Below, piece by piece: positions 13,728-24,611 of a stretch of 64,000 nt of DNA. Positions within the stretch are counted from its first letter, which is position 1. Every line of letters starts with the position of its first letter. The notes under the pieces were generated by a model. It made no database searches. It saw only the letters and a list, made by a program, of their open reading frames with translations, and was not told the DNA's origin. Source of the DNA: Polyangia bacterium (GTDB lineage: Bacteria; Myxococcota_A; Polyangia; Nannocystales; Nannocystaceae); NCBI GenBank assembly GCA_030430565.1, contig JAUIKS010000024.1, positions 1 to 64,000 on the forward strand, read 5' to 3'. Made by a program: the position numbers and the translations under genes.

Positions 13728-15557
13728 TCACGGCGCGGCGAAGTCCCAGGTCGCGGGGGCCAGCTCGCGCGACGCCCCCGTCTCGGGCGGCGTCCAACGC
13801 TGGGGGACGCCGTCCTGCCAGGCCATCCAGACGATCGGCTGATCCTCGAGCGGCGCGGACCCGGGGAGCGTGAGCGCGACGCGTGACGGCGCGCCGTGGT
13901 GGAGCTCGAGCACCTCGACCTGCACGGCGCCGAGCGAGACGCGATCGCCGACCGCGAGCGGGTGGCCTCGATCGCGAAAGACCTGGTCCCCCGGGGCCGC
14001 GAGCCAGCCGGCGGGCGTCGAGAGCTGCAGCGCGCGGGCGCTGGAGCGCTCGACCGTGAGCGCGCCCGCGCCGACGTAGAGGACGTGCATCGGCGGAGGG
14101 GTAGCGCCGTCGCTCGCGGCGCGGCGGACGGCGGGCGCGTAGAGCGGGACCATGTCGCCCGGGGCGTTGAGCAGGACGACGGGCGCCTCGCCGTCGGGCG
14201 TCGCCTCGACGGCGCGCGTGAGCGCCGAGTGCAGCAGCGCGGTGCCGCCGACGCGGACGGGCGCGAGCGCGGGCGCGAGGATGACGTGCAGCGCGAGCCA
14301 GATCCCGGCGAGCGCGCGGACCCCCAGACCCCGTTGAGGTGTCTTTACGAGCATGTCTCGAAGGACGATCGCGACCAGCCCCGCGCCGCCGATCCCGATG
14401 AGCAGCAGGTAGCGCTCCTGGGGGACGGCGGCGCCGCTCGCCGCCGCGGCCAGGAGCGCGCCGACGGCGAAGAAGCGCGCGAGCGCGTCGCGGCGCAGCA
14501 GCGAGCGCAGGAGCCAGGCGACCAGCAGGGCGCCGAGCAGCGCGAGCGCGGTCGCGGGCCCCGTCGCGCCCGGGATGAAGCCGAGCAGCTCGACGATCAT
14601 GGGCAGCCCGAGCTGGGCGCTGAGCAGCAGCGCGCCGCGGCCGAGCGCGACGACGAGGAAGCGCAGCGGGACGCGCAGCGGGTCGGTGTAGAGACCGCAG
14701 CCCGAGGCGCCGAAGCCGAGCGCGCCGTAGACCACGAGCCACGCGACCAGCACGAGCGCGTAGGGGAGCAGCGGGCGCAGGCGGGCGCGTCGGCTGCCCG
14801 CGGCGTCGAGCGTCAGGCTGTACGCGATTAAGTATCCAAGGATCGCGACCGATGACTCCGCGGCCAGCAGCGAGAGCGCGAACACGAAGGCCGCGAGCGT
14901 CACCCGTCCCGCCGCGCGGGCGCGTACGTGCAGGAGGAGCGCGAGCGCGGCGAGGTTCGCCCCGATCAGGCTGTTGCGCGCCGCGATCCAGCCGGCGTTG
15001 ATCGCGTGGGCGTCGTCGAGCGCGTAGATCAGCAGCGCGAGGGCCGGCAGCGCCGACGCGACGGCGCCCGCGCGGGCGCGACCGGGGTCGCCGACGAGCG
15101 CCCGGTACAGCGCGCTGACGATCGCGACGAGCAGCAGGTACCAGGCGACGCTGTGCGCGTGCATGATCCAGGGCGAGCGCGGCCACAGGGCGTGATCGAG
15201 GGCGTGCGTCAGGGCGGAGAGCGGCCGGAAGAAGCGCACGCGCAGCGCCTCGCTCGTCCACCAGGGCAGCGTCCCGTCGACGCGGCCCGTGTGCACGCCC
15301 TCGGGCGTCTGGGGGCCGAGCTCAAACAGCCCGGTGAGCGCGTCGAGGGGGGCGCGCTGCTGCAGGTTCTCGAGGATCAGGAGGTCGTCGAGGGCGAGCC
15401 CGCCGGCGAGCGATGGGAGGCCGATCAGCAGCGCCGCGAGCAGGCCGATCCACAGCGGCGCGCGCCCGCTAGCGAGCGCGGAGAGCAGGCGCGCGCGGAC
15501 GCCCATTTGTGGGGGTGGCTCGGAGGTCATGCCTCGGGGGTGAGCCTCGGCAGCCAT
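13728..15557 (-). CDS. Polytopic membrane protein, GT-C glycosyltransferase-like
   Basis: Up to 609 aa; an internal ATG at residue 10 (MTSEPPPQMG, position 15530) is an alternative start. About ten hydrophobic segments lie between residues 35 and 440. The first periplasmic loop begins with LALDDLLILEN, an acidic pair after span 1 as in GT-C enzymes, followed by VRFFRPLSALTHALDHALWP and PWIMHAHSVAWYLLLVAI, close in pattern to the PMT/TMTC-like Arg-Pro-Leu-Ser...Asp-xx-Leu-Trp block. A soluble C-terminal domain (about 450-609) is beta-rich. It probably transfers a sugar from a lipid donor on the outer face of the inner membrane. Acceptor and donor are unknown. It is divergent from the STPK-NACHT gene. 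Confidence 0.75.
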   Translation of the reverse strand: MAAEAHPRGMTSEPPPQMGVRARLLSALASGRAPLWIGLLAALLIGLPSLAGGLALDDLLILENLQQRAPLDALTGLFELGPQTPEGVHTGRVDGTLPWWTSEALRVRFFRPLSALTHALDHALWPRSPWIMHAHSVAWYLLLVAIVSALYRALVGDPGRARAGAVASALPALALLIYALDDAHAINAGWIAARNSLIGANLAALALLLHVRARAAGRVTLAAFVFALSLLAAESSVAILGYLIAYSLTLDAAGSRRARLRPLLPYALVLVAWLVVYGALGFGASGCGLYTDPLRVPLRFLVVALGRGALLLSAQLGLPMIVELLGFIPGATGPATALALLGALLVAWLLRSLLRRDALARFFAVGALLAAAASGAAVPQERYLLLIGIGGAGLVAIVLRDMLVKTPQRGLGVRALAGIWLALHVILAPALAPVRVGGTALLHSALTRAVEATPDGEAPVVLLNAPGDMVPLYAPAVRRAASDGATPPPMHVLYVGAGALTVERSSARALQLSTPAGWLAAPGDQVFRDRGHPLAVGDRVSLGAVQVEVLELHHGAPSRVALTLPGSAPLEDQPIVWMAWQDGVPQRWTPPETGASRELAPATWDFAAP

Positions 15558-15594
15558 TGGATTGCCTTGGAGTCGTGTGATAACACACTGCTCT

Positions 15595-18411
15595 GTGAGC
15601 CCTGGCGGTGACTCGATCGCGCGCTCGCTGGCCTGGCGACGGCTCGCGTCGGCGCTGTTTCACGACGCGGGCGAGGGACGCGGCGACGCGGCCGGTGACG
15701 GCGGCGACGGGCTCGCGGCGCCCGTGCGACTCGGCGCCTACACGATCACGGGCGTGCTCGGTCGCGGCGCGATGGGCACCGTGTTCCAGGCCCGCGACGA
15801 GGCGCTCGCGCGGGACGTGGCGATCAAGCGGCTGGATGTCGACGCGCCGGCGGGGCCCGAGGCGCGCGCGCGCGTGCTCGGAGAGGCGCGCGCGCTCGCC
15901 TGCCTCTCGCACCCCGCGATCGTCACGGTGCACGCGGTGATCGAGCACGAGGGGCGCGCCTACATCGTGATGGAGCGCGTCGTCGGGACGCCGCTGCGCG
16001 CGTGGCAGACCGCCGCGCGCGCGGGTCGAGATGGTTGGCGAGATGTCCTCGAGGTCTACTTGCAGATCGCGCGCGGGCTGCAGGCGGCGCACGACCGCGG
16101 GCTCGTGCATCGAGACCTGAAGCCCGAGAACGTGATCGTCAGCGAGGGTCCGCGCGCGCGGATCCTCGACTTCGGGCTCGCGCGAGCGCGTGACGGCGCG
16201 CGCGAGATCGCGGGGACGCCCGCGTACATGGCCCCAGAGCAAGCTGCGGGCGCGTCGCCCGATCCGAGCATGGATCAGTACAGCCTGAGCGTCGCGCTGT
16301 ACGAGGCGCTGCACGGCGTGCGCCCGCGCGACGACCCGGCCGCGCGCGCGCTGCGGGGTGATGTGCCGATGGCGATCAGCGCCGCGCTCGTGTTCGGCTG
16401 CGTACCGGATCCGGCGCGTCGCTGGCCGTCGGTCCGCGCGCTGGCGCTGGAGCTGGAGCGCGCGGCGGTGACCACCGAGGCCCAGCGCGAGCGCTTGCTG
16501 CTGCTCGACCGGGTCGAGGACGCGTGGCTCGACGCCGGGGACGATCGCTCGCCGCCGCTCGAGCCGCTCGCGCTGATGACTCGTCCGCGGCCGGGCGCGG
16601 TCTCGGCGTGGCGCGAGGGGGCGGGGGCGGCCGACGGCTCGCTGCTGATCCTCGGCGCGCCCGGATCCGGGAAGACGACCGCGCTGCTAGAGCGCGCGCG
16701 GACGGCCCTCCGGCGCGCGCGCGTCGACCCCCACGCGCCCGCGCCGGTGGTGCTCAGCCTGTCCTCATGGACACACGCCGACGCGACCGACTTCGCGGGC
16801 TGGGTGACCGGGGAGCTGCGCGACAAGCTCGGGATCCCGGTCCGGCTGACGACGCCGTGGCTCGAGCGCGGCGCGCTGACGCTGCTGCTCGACGGGCTCG
16901 ACGAGCTCGGTCGCTGGCCGGCGCGGCAACGCGCCTGCGTGCTCGCGCTCAACGAGCTGCGCGCGCGGCAGCTCGCGCCGGTGATCGTGACCTGTCGCGT
17001 CGACGACTACACGCGGATGATCGCCAGCGGTCCGAAGCTGCGGCTCGACGAGGCTGTCGAGCTGCTCCCGCCGGAGCCGGCGCGCGCGCTCACGGTGCTG
17101 GAGCGCGCCGGCGAGTCGCTCGCGGGGCTTCGCGCGGCCGCGGCGGCCGACGCCGAGCTGCGCGCGCTGCTCACGGGCTCTCCGCTCGTGCTCGACACGG
17201 CCGCGCGGGCGTTTCGCGGGCGCGCGCCCGAGGCGGTCCTGCGCGAGCTTCGCGCTGGGGACGACCCGCGCGCGCGCGTGTGGTCGGCCTACCTCGACCG
17301 CATGTTCGAGGAGCGCGCGGCGGGCCCCTCGCGGGCCGAGACGCTGCGCGTCTTGACCTGGCTCGCGCGCCAGCTGCACGCGCGCGGCGAGACCGAGCTG
17401 TGGATCGAGCGGATTCAGCCGAGCTGGCTCTCGGGGCGACCCGCGCGCGCGTTGGCGTCGGCGCTGGCGCTGGCGCTGGCGGCCGGGGGCGCGGCGCTGA
17501 TCGTGCTCGTGACCCTCGGGCCCGCGATCAGCGGGTCGATCGCGGGGCTGACGGCCGCGCTGGTCGGCCCGACGATGGCGCTGTTCGTAGCGCTCGTGCT
17601 CGGCACGCGGCGCGTCGAGCCGGTCGAGCGGCTGATGTGGTCGTGGGGACATGTACGAGCGGGCGCCGGGCGGGCGCTGCGGCGCGGCCTGGGGCTGTCG
17701 CTGGTGATCGCGGCGATCGCCGCGCTCAGCTGGGCGCGCGGCGAGTCGCTGAGCTTCGCGCTCGCCGTCTTCGTCGCCAACGCGCTCGCCTACGCGCCGC
17801 TGTTCTCGCTCACCTTCGTCGTCCTCGGCGGCCTCGTCGGCGCGGCCGCGCCCGCCGGCGCGTCGGGGGCGGCGGGCGGGCGGGCTCGTCGCGTGCTCGC
17901 CAACCAGGGGATCCGCAACTCGCTGCGCAACTTCGGGCTCGTCGCCGGGCTCGTCACGTTGACGCTCGCGCTCCCACTCGTCGGCGTGACCGTCGCGCTC
18001 GGGGCTCCGGCGGTCCCTGGGGAGCTCGCGGCCGACGGGGCGCTGCAGACCGGCGTCGCGCGCGAGGCGATCGCGGCCTGGCGCGCGCGCCCGCTGCTGT
18101 TCTTGCTCGCGATCGAGCTGTGCGCCGCGCTCTCGCTGGGCTACGTCGCCGGGCTGCTGCGCGGGGGCTTCGCGGCGCTGCAGCACTGCACGCTGCGCGT
18201 GTTGTTGGCGGCGGGGGGGCGCGCGCCGCTGCGGCTCGCCGCGCTGCTGGACTCGGCCTGCGCGCGCGCGCTGCTGCGGCCGATCGGCGGCGGCTACCAG
18301 TTCATCCACGTCACGCTGCTCGAGCACCTGGCGAACGAGGAACACTCGGCGAGCCCGGTCGCGAGGGGGCAGGGTGATGACGCTAGCTCGGCTGCTTCGT
18401 CACGATCTTAA
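15595..18411 (+). CDS. Ser/Thr protein kinase - NACHT NTPase - multi-span membrane protein
   Basis: 938 aa from the GTG at 15595; an in-frame TTG at 15562 is less likely. The kinase domain (about residues 50-310) is complete: GRGAMGTV glycine loop (56-63), Lys78 in VAIK, HRDLKPEN (172-179), DFG (192-194), APE (213-215). Next comes a NACHT-type NTPase (about 350-560) with P-loop GAPGSGKTT (354-362), Walker B LTLLLDGLDELG and sensor VIVTCRVDDY. From about residue 615 at least five membrane spans follow. All kinase and NTPase catalytic residues are intact. The design, a kinase fused to an NTP-driven switch anchored in the membrane, suggests an oligomerising sensor. A defence role is possible for STPK-NACHT proteins but not shown here. 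The 3' end overlaps the convergent GST gene by 29 bp. Confidence 0.9.
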   Translation: MSPGGDSIARSLAWRRLASALFHDAGEGRGDAAGDGGDGLAAPVRLGAYTITGVLGRGAMGTVFQARDEALARDVAIKRLDVDAPAGPEARARVLGEARALACLSHPAIVTVHAVIEHEGRAYIVMERVVGTPLRAWQTAARAGRDGWRDVLEVYLQIARGLQAAHDRGLVHRDLKPENVIVSEGPRARILDFGLARARDGAREIAGTPAYMAPEQAAGASPDPSMDQYSLSVALYEALHGVRPRDDPAARALRGDVPMAISAALVFGCVPDPARRWPSVRALALELERAAVTTEAQRERLLLLDRVEDAWLDAGDDRSPPLEPLALMTRPRPGAVSAWREGAGAADGSLLILGAPGSGKTTALLERARTALRRARVDPHAPAPVVLSLSSWTHADATDFAGWVTGELRDKLGIPVRLTTPWLERGALTLLLDGLDELGRWPARQRACVLALNELRARQLAPVIVTCRVDDYTRMIASGPKLRLDEAVELLPPEPARALTVLERAGESLAGLRAAAAADAELRALLTGSPLVLDTAARAFRGRAPEAVLRELRAGDDPRARVWSAYLDRMFEERAAGPSRAETLRVLTWLARQLHARGETELWIERIQPSWLSGRPARALASALALALAAGGAALIVLVTLGPAISGSIAGLTAALVGPTMALFVALVLGTRRVEPVERLMWSWGHVRAGAGRALRRGLGLSLVIAAIAALSWARGESLSFALAVFVANALAYAPLFSLTFVVLGGLVGAAAPAGASGAAGGRARRVLANQGIRNSLRNFGLVAGLVTLTLALPLVGVTVALGAPAVPGELAADGALQTGVAREAIAAWRARPLLFLLAIELCAALSLGYVAGLLRGGFAALQHCTLRVLLAAGGRAPLRLAALLDSACARALLRPIGGGYQFIHVTLLEHLANEEHSASPVARGQGDDASSAASSRS

Positions 18412-19192
18412 ACTGCCCCGCGTTGCGCTCGAGCTCGGCCGCGATCTCCTCCTCCGTCGCGCGCGGCGGGCCGAAGAACGCCGGGCGCGCGAACGGGATC
18501 GAGACGCCGGTCTGAAACGACGGGCGCGCGTGGAGCATGTCGATCCAGGCGCGCAGGCGCGGCATCCCGGCGATGTCGGCGTTCGCCCAGTACGCGCTCG
18601 CGCAGTACGCGAAGCAGGTCACGTCGGCGAGCGTGCACCTGTCCCCGAGGATAAACGGGCCCCCCGAGGCGCGGAGCTGGTCGTCGAGGACGCCGAGGCA
18701 GCGCTCGGCCTCGGCGACGAAGCGTCCGATCGCGAAGGGGTCGTCGTGTCCCTGGACCTTGGCGAGCCGCTGGAAGTACATGGCCTGCCCCATCGCGGGC
18801 CCGAGGCCGCTCACCTGCCAGTAGAGCCACTGCTTGACCTGCAGGTGCAGCTGCAGATCCTCCTCCGCCGTCGGCAGCAGCGGGCTGCCGTAGCGCGTGG
18901 CCGCGTACTCCAAGATCGCGCCCGACTCGGCGACGGTGACCCCCCGCGCGCGATCGATGAGCGCGGGGATGCGACCGTTGGGGTTGATCGCGAGGAACGG
19001 TTCGCTGCGCTGCGCTCCCTCGGCGAAGTCGACCAGCGCCCAGTCGTAGGGCACGCCCATCTCCTCGAACAGGATCGGCAGCTTCCAGCCGTTCTGGGTC
19101 GCGTAGATCAGGCAGCAGACCTCGCTGTGCGGGTGTTTCTTCCACGCGTCGTCGAGCGCCACGCGTCGCGCCAGGGTTGAGTGTGTCGTCAC
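18383..19192 (-). CDS. Glutathione S-transferase (YghU/YfcG-like)
   Basis: 269 aa from the GTG at 19192 (Val-Thr-Thr-His-Ser-Thr-Leu). The longer open frame upstream is Arg-rich and not credible. The thioredoxin-fold N-domain (about residues 25-115) contains NGWKLPILFEEMGVPYDWALVD, INPNGRIPALID and the ESGAI glutathione gamma-Glu site. The helical C-domain has LQVKQWLYWQVSGLGPAMGQ, the signature of Nu-class enzymes that act on organic peroxides or as glutathionyl-disulfide reductases. No neighbouring glutathione gene indicates a pathway. It ends 29 bp inside the convergent kinase gene. Confidence 0.88.
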   Translation of the reverse strand: MTTHSTLARRVALDDAWKKHPHSEVCCLIYATQNGWKLPILFEEMGVPYDWALVDFAEGAQRSEPFLAINPNGRIPALIDRARGVTVAESGAILEYAATRYGSPLLPTAEEDLQLHLQVKQWLYWQVSGLGPAMGQAMYFQRLAKVQGHDDPFAIGRFVAEAERCLGVLDDQLRASGGPFILGDRCTLADVTCFAYCASAYWANADIAGMPRLRAWIDMLHARPSFQTGVSIPFARPAFFGPPRATEEEIAAELERNAGQFKIVTKQPS

Positions 19193-19365
19193 GCGTCGAT
19201 CCTTTCGTCCTCGAGTCGGCCGGTTATACCGGCCGCGGGAACGCCCGCAAGCGGCGTCGACCGCGGTCGCCGACGAGATCACGAGTCGGGCCGCTCGACT
19301 GGGTCGAGGAGCGCGGGATCTAGCAGCGGCCGCTGGCTGCTGTCGCGGCCTGAGCACGGAGCCGC

Positions 19366-21516
<2,151 letters not shown>

Positions 21517-21927
21517 GAGCGCGCGTCAGTCAACGGGGGGCTTCGGAGGCGGGGAGGCGCGTCATCACTCGTTGGGCGACGGGCCCGTCTCCACGACGAA
21601 GGAAATTTAGCCGCCTTGTTTGTATATGTCTATATAGACATGTTTTCCTCGGCGCGGAGTGGCCCCGCGCGCCTCGACGCGACGGCCGCGTGAGGCTCGC
21701 GCCGCGTGGGCCGCGGTAGGATCGAGTCTGGAAAACCGCGACGTCCGAAGACAGCGGCGCACCACCATCGCGCCGCGTGTACCTCGGGACATCTAGGCGC
21801 TCGGCGGGCGCGACCACGGGTCCCGCCGCGCCCAGGCCGTCGCGTTGCCGGCCGCGCGGAGGGAATCTATGCTGGAGCCTGTGGTCGGCGGGCCCGGTCG
21901 TCGGTCACGCGACGGGCCGAGGGGGTG
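21517..21927. promoter_or_regulatory. Divergent promoter region of two histidine kinase genes
   Basis: 411 bp without a supported gene. The middle (about 21598-21650) is AT-rich against the GC-rich background (GGAAATTTAG, TTGTTTGTATATG) and carries a perfect 16-bp palindrome. The remainder is GC-rich with no recognisable ORF. Promoters for both kinase genes presumably lie here. Confidence 0.6.
21626..21641. promoter_or_regulatory. Perfect 16-bp palindrome ATGTCTATATAGACAT
   Basis: The sequence equals its own reverse complement and sits in the AT-rich core of the divergent kinase promoter region, 110 bp from the left gene start. Its length and half-site (ATGTCTAT) suit a dimeric HTH regulator. 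No other copy was noticed in the window. Confidence 0.55.
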
Positions 21928-23310
21928 ATGATGGCAGAGCACAATGACAGCCTCGAGAGCGCTCTGCTCTCCGCGCTCCTCGCGACCACGCACGACTTCG
22001 TCTACTTCAAAGATAGCGAGCGCCGCTTCCTGCGGATCAGCAAGTCATTCGAGCGCCTCCTCGGCCGACCCGAGCGCGAGATCATCGGGCGTCGCGACGA
22101 GGAGCTCTTCCCCCCCGAGATCGCCCGTGACACGGTGGCGGACGACACCCGCGTCATCGCGACGGGCGAGCCGCTGACGAACAAGGTCGAGGGCGGCGAG
22201 GTCGCGCCGGGGGTCGAGAGCTGGGTCCTGACGACCAAGATGCCGTGGCTCGACGCCGACGGGCGAACGCTCGGGCTGTGCGGCATCTCCCGCGAGTTCA
22301 CCGAGCTGAAGCACCTGCGCGACGCCGTCGAGAGCAGCGCGCGTCGACTCCGCGTGCTCGCGGACACCGTGCCGATCCCGCTCGGCGCGACGCGTGTGCG
22401 TGACGGGGCGCTCGTGTTCGCCAACCGAGCGTTGAGCGACTTCTTCGGGCTCGCTCCAGACAAGCTCCACGGCGAGCGGGTCCCCGCGCTCTACGCTGAC
22501 GATCGTGAGCGCGCGGCGTTGGTCGAGCGCGTCGAGCGAGAGGGGCGCGTGGTCAACCGCGAGGTCGAGATCACCCGCGTCGACGGTGACGCCCGGACCA
22601 TCTCGCTGAGCGCGGCGCCGCTGGACGTCGACGGCGAGCGCGCGATCATCAGCGCGCTCGTTGACATCACGGAGCTCAAGAAGCACGAGCGCTCGCTTCG
22701 TCGGCTCTCACGGGAGAAGGACGCGCTCCTGCGCGAGGTCAACCACCGCGTAAACAACAACCTGACGACGCTGCTCTCCCTCGTCGCGCGAGGGCGACGC
22801 AGCGTGGGCGAATCCGCGGAGCTGCCCGCGCTCGAGCGCCTCGAGAACGCGATCCGCGGGCTCTCCACCGTGCACGTGATGCTCTCGGACTCGACTTGGA
22901 GCCCGCTCGCGCTCACGAGCTTGTGTGAGCGCCTCGTGATCTCGACCACGGCCGACGAGCGCCCCCCCCCCGAATTCCACATCAACGGCTCGAGCGTACG
23001 TGTCTCGAGTCAGACCGCGAACACGCTCGCGCTCGTGATCTGCGAGCTCGCGCTGAACACCCTCAAGCACGCCGACGTTCGCCCCGCGCGGATCGACGTG
23101 GAGGTCGGCCGCGACGGGGAGGACATCACGATCCGATACCGCGATAACGGCGTCGGCTTCTCCGAGAGCGCGCTCGCGGGCGCCCGTCGGGGCGAGGGGA
23201 TGGGGTTAGTTCGCGTGCTCGTCGCGCACACGCTCGGCGGCTCAATGACCGTCAGCAACGACGACGGCGCCGTCACCTTGATTCGCTTCCCCGAGCCAGG
23301 GACCCAATAG
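21928..23310 (+). CDS. PAS-PAS sensor histidine kinase (HisKA_2/PdtaS-like)
   Basis: 460 aa from the ATG at 21928; GTG 21925 and ATG 21931 are in frame beside it, and GAGGGGG just upstream serves as ribosome binding site. PAS1 is about residues 12-130, PAS2 about 140-252. The phosphoacceptor region is REVNHRVNNNLTTLLSLV with H273 followed by Arg-Val-x-Asn-Asn-Leu, the HisKA_2 type rather than HisKA. The HATPase domain (about 335-455) has ALVICELALNTLKHA, YRDNGVGF and GMGLVRVLV. There are no membrane spans, so it is cytosolic. HisKA_2 kinases often signal to receivers with RNA-binding (ANTAR) or other outputs. The receiver-fronted hybrid kinase transcribed divergently is a plausible target. 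Confidence 0.9.
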   Translation: MMAEHNDSLESALLSALLATTHDFVYFKDSERRFLRISKSFERLLGRPEREIIGRRDEELFPPEIARDTVADDTRVIATGEPLTNKVEGGEVAPGVESWVLTTKMPWLDADGRTLGLCGISREFTELKHLRDAVESSARRLRVLADTVPIPLGATRVRDGALVFANRALSDFFGLAPDKLHGERVPALYADDRERAALVERVEREGRVVNREVEITRVDGDARTISLSAAPLDVDGERAIISALVDITELKKHERSLRRLSREKDALLREVNHRVNNNLTTLLSLVARGRRSVGESAELPALERLENAIRGLSTVHVMLSDSTWSPLALTSLCERLVISTTADERPPPEFHINGSSVRVSSQTANTLALVICELALNTLKHADVRPARIDVEVGRDGEDITIRYRDNGVGFSESALAGARRGEGMGLVRVLVAHTLGGSMTVSNDDGAVTLIRFPEPGTQ

Positions 23311-23433
23311 ATCGAGCACGAGGCCTTCGCGGGGGGACCGGCCGCGGCGAGCCGGATCGTCGCGGGACCGCAGCTCATCGTCGAGACCCTCCTCCACGAG
23401 ACCGACAGCGCGGCGTCTCGCTCGACTGACGAA

Positions 23434-24378
23434 TCACGCCCGCGGCACGAGCCGCGCGAGCTGCTCGAAGCCGCGCGCGCGCGCCTCCGCGTTCGCGTGG
23501 ACGCGCTCGGCGAGCGCGCGCGTCCACGACGGATCGGAGCCGCAGCACGAGCCGATGACCTCGAGACGCGGGTGGTCAGCGAACACGCGGCAGAGCCCGT
23601 CGGCGAATTGCTCGCTGTTGACGGCGCGTCCGCGCCAGCCGAGCACGGGGTCGTTATGACCGGTGTGTGGGTAGAGCCCGAGCGTCAGCGCCGGCGCGCG
23701 CTCGGTCGCCTCGAGCAGCGCGCCCACGACGACCGGCGTGTGCTCGAGATCGGTGCAGTTGACGAGCAGCGCTTGCGCTGAGCCCTCGTCGAGCGCGTCG
23801 ACCATCGCGCCCAGGGTCTCGCCGCCGATCAGGCGGCCGTCCGCGCGACACACGAGCGAGAGCCAGACCGGTCGGCCGAGGCCCTCGCAGGCGTCGACGG
23901 CGGCGCGCGCCTCGTCGACGCGGCCCATGGTCTCGATCAGCAGCAGGTCGCAACCTGCTCGAACGAGCTGCTCGGCCATCGCGCGGTGCTCCGGGAGCGC
24001 GCGCGCGCGCACCGGCGAGCGGTCGGGCTCGTAGCAGTCCTCGAGCGGGCTGATCGAGCCGGCGACGCGGACCCCGGCGGCGTCGCGCGACTCCGCCGCG
24101 TAGCGCTCACGGGCGGCGCGGGCGAGCGCGCAGGCCAGCGCGGTCAGCTCGCCTGCCCGCGCGGACAGCTCGTCCCCGCCGCCGGCGAGGTTGCGGGCGT
24201 GGGTGCGGAAGGTGTTGGTCGTGAGCAGCTGCGCGCCGGCGCGCAGGTAGTCGAGGTGAATGGTCTCCACGAGCGCCGGGTCGTCGAGCAGCGCGCGCGC
24301 TGACCACAGCGGCGCGTCCACGCGGGCGCCGCGGCGCTCGAGCTCGGTCCCCACGGCTCCGTCGATCAAGATCGTCAT
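23434..24378 (-). CDS. Homocysteine S-methyltransferase family protein
   Basis: 314 aa. The TIM-barrel methyltransferase starts MTILIDGAVGTELERRG and includes LLTTNTFRTH and LLLIETMG. The three zinc-binding cysteines are present (LVNCTD about residue 206; the pair in GSCCGS about 278-279). It probably transfers a methyl group from S-methylmethionine or a similar donor to homocysteine; the family also holds betaine-homocysteine enzymes, so the donor is open. The length suits the stand-alone form, without the cobalamin domains of MetH. It lies in the convergent position to the PAS kinase, with 123 bp between. Confidence 0.88.
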   Translation of the reverse strand: MTILIDGAVGTELERRGARVDAPLWSARALLDDPALVETIHLDYLRAGAQLLTTNTFRTHARNLAGGGDELSARAGELTALACALARAARERYAAESRDAAGVRVAGSISPLEDCYEPDRSPVRARALPEHRAMAEQLVRAGCDLLLIETMGRVDEARAAVDACEGLGRPVWLSLVCRADGRLIGGETLGAMVDALDEGSAQALLVNCTDLEHTPVVVGALLEATERAPALTLGLYPHTGHNDPVLGWRGRAVNSEQFADGLCRVFADHPRLEVIGSCCGSDPSWTRALAERVHANAEARARGFEQLARLVPRA

Positions 24379-24398
24379 GACGCCGCGAACTCAACAAC

Positions 24399-24434
24399 AA
24401 ACCCGCGCGCGCGTCCATCCGCGCGCGCGGGTTT
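24399..24434. terminator. Strong GC hairpin upstream of the methyltransferase
   Basis: AAACCCGCGCGCGCG and CGCGCGCGCGGGTTT form a perfect 15-bp stem with loop TCCATC. It is 20 bp outside the reverse-strand start codon at 24378, so it would lie in that gene's 5' leader or just upstream of its promoter. It may block read-through or control translation. The alternating CG tract can also adopt unusual DNA structure. Confidence 0.5.
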
Positions 24435-24611
24435 GGTGGGGTCCCAGGGCGATGGCGGCGGCGCGCGAGCGCTTCGCGTTCTTCGGCGTACCGCGACCAC
24501 AAGCGCCCGCCGCGTGACGATCGCGCTCCGCGCTGAAATCTCCGGTTGCTCCCCGTCTCGGTGCTGGTGACGCGCGGCGAATCCCGCTCGCGCGTCCGGT
24601 AGACTCGCGCG

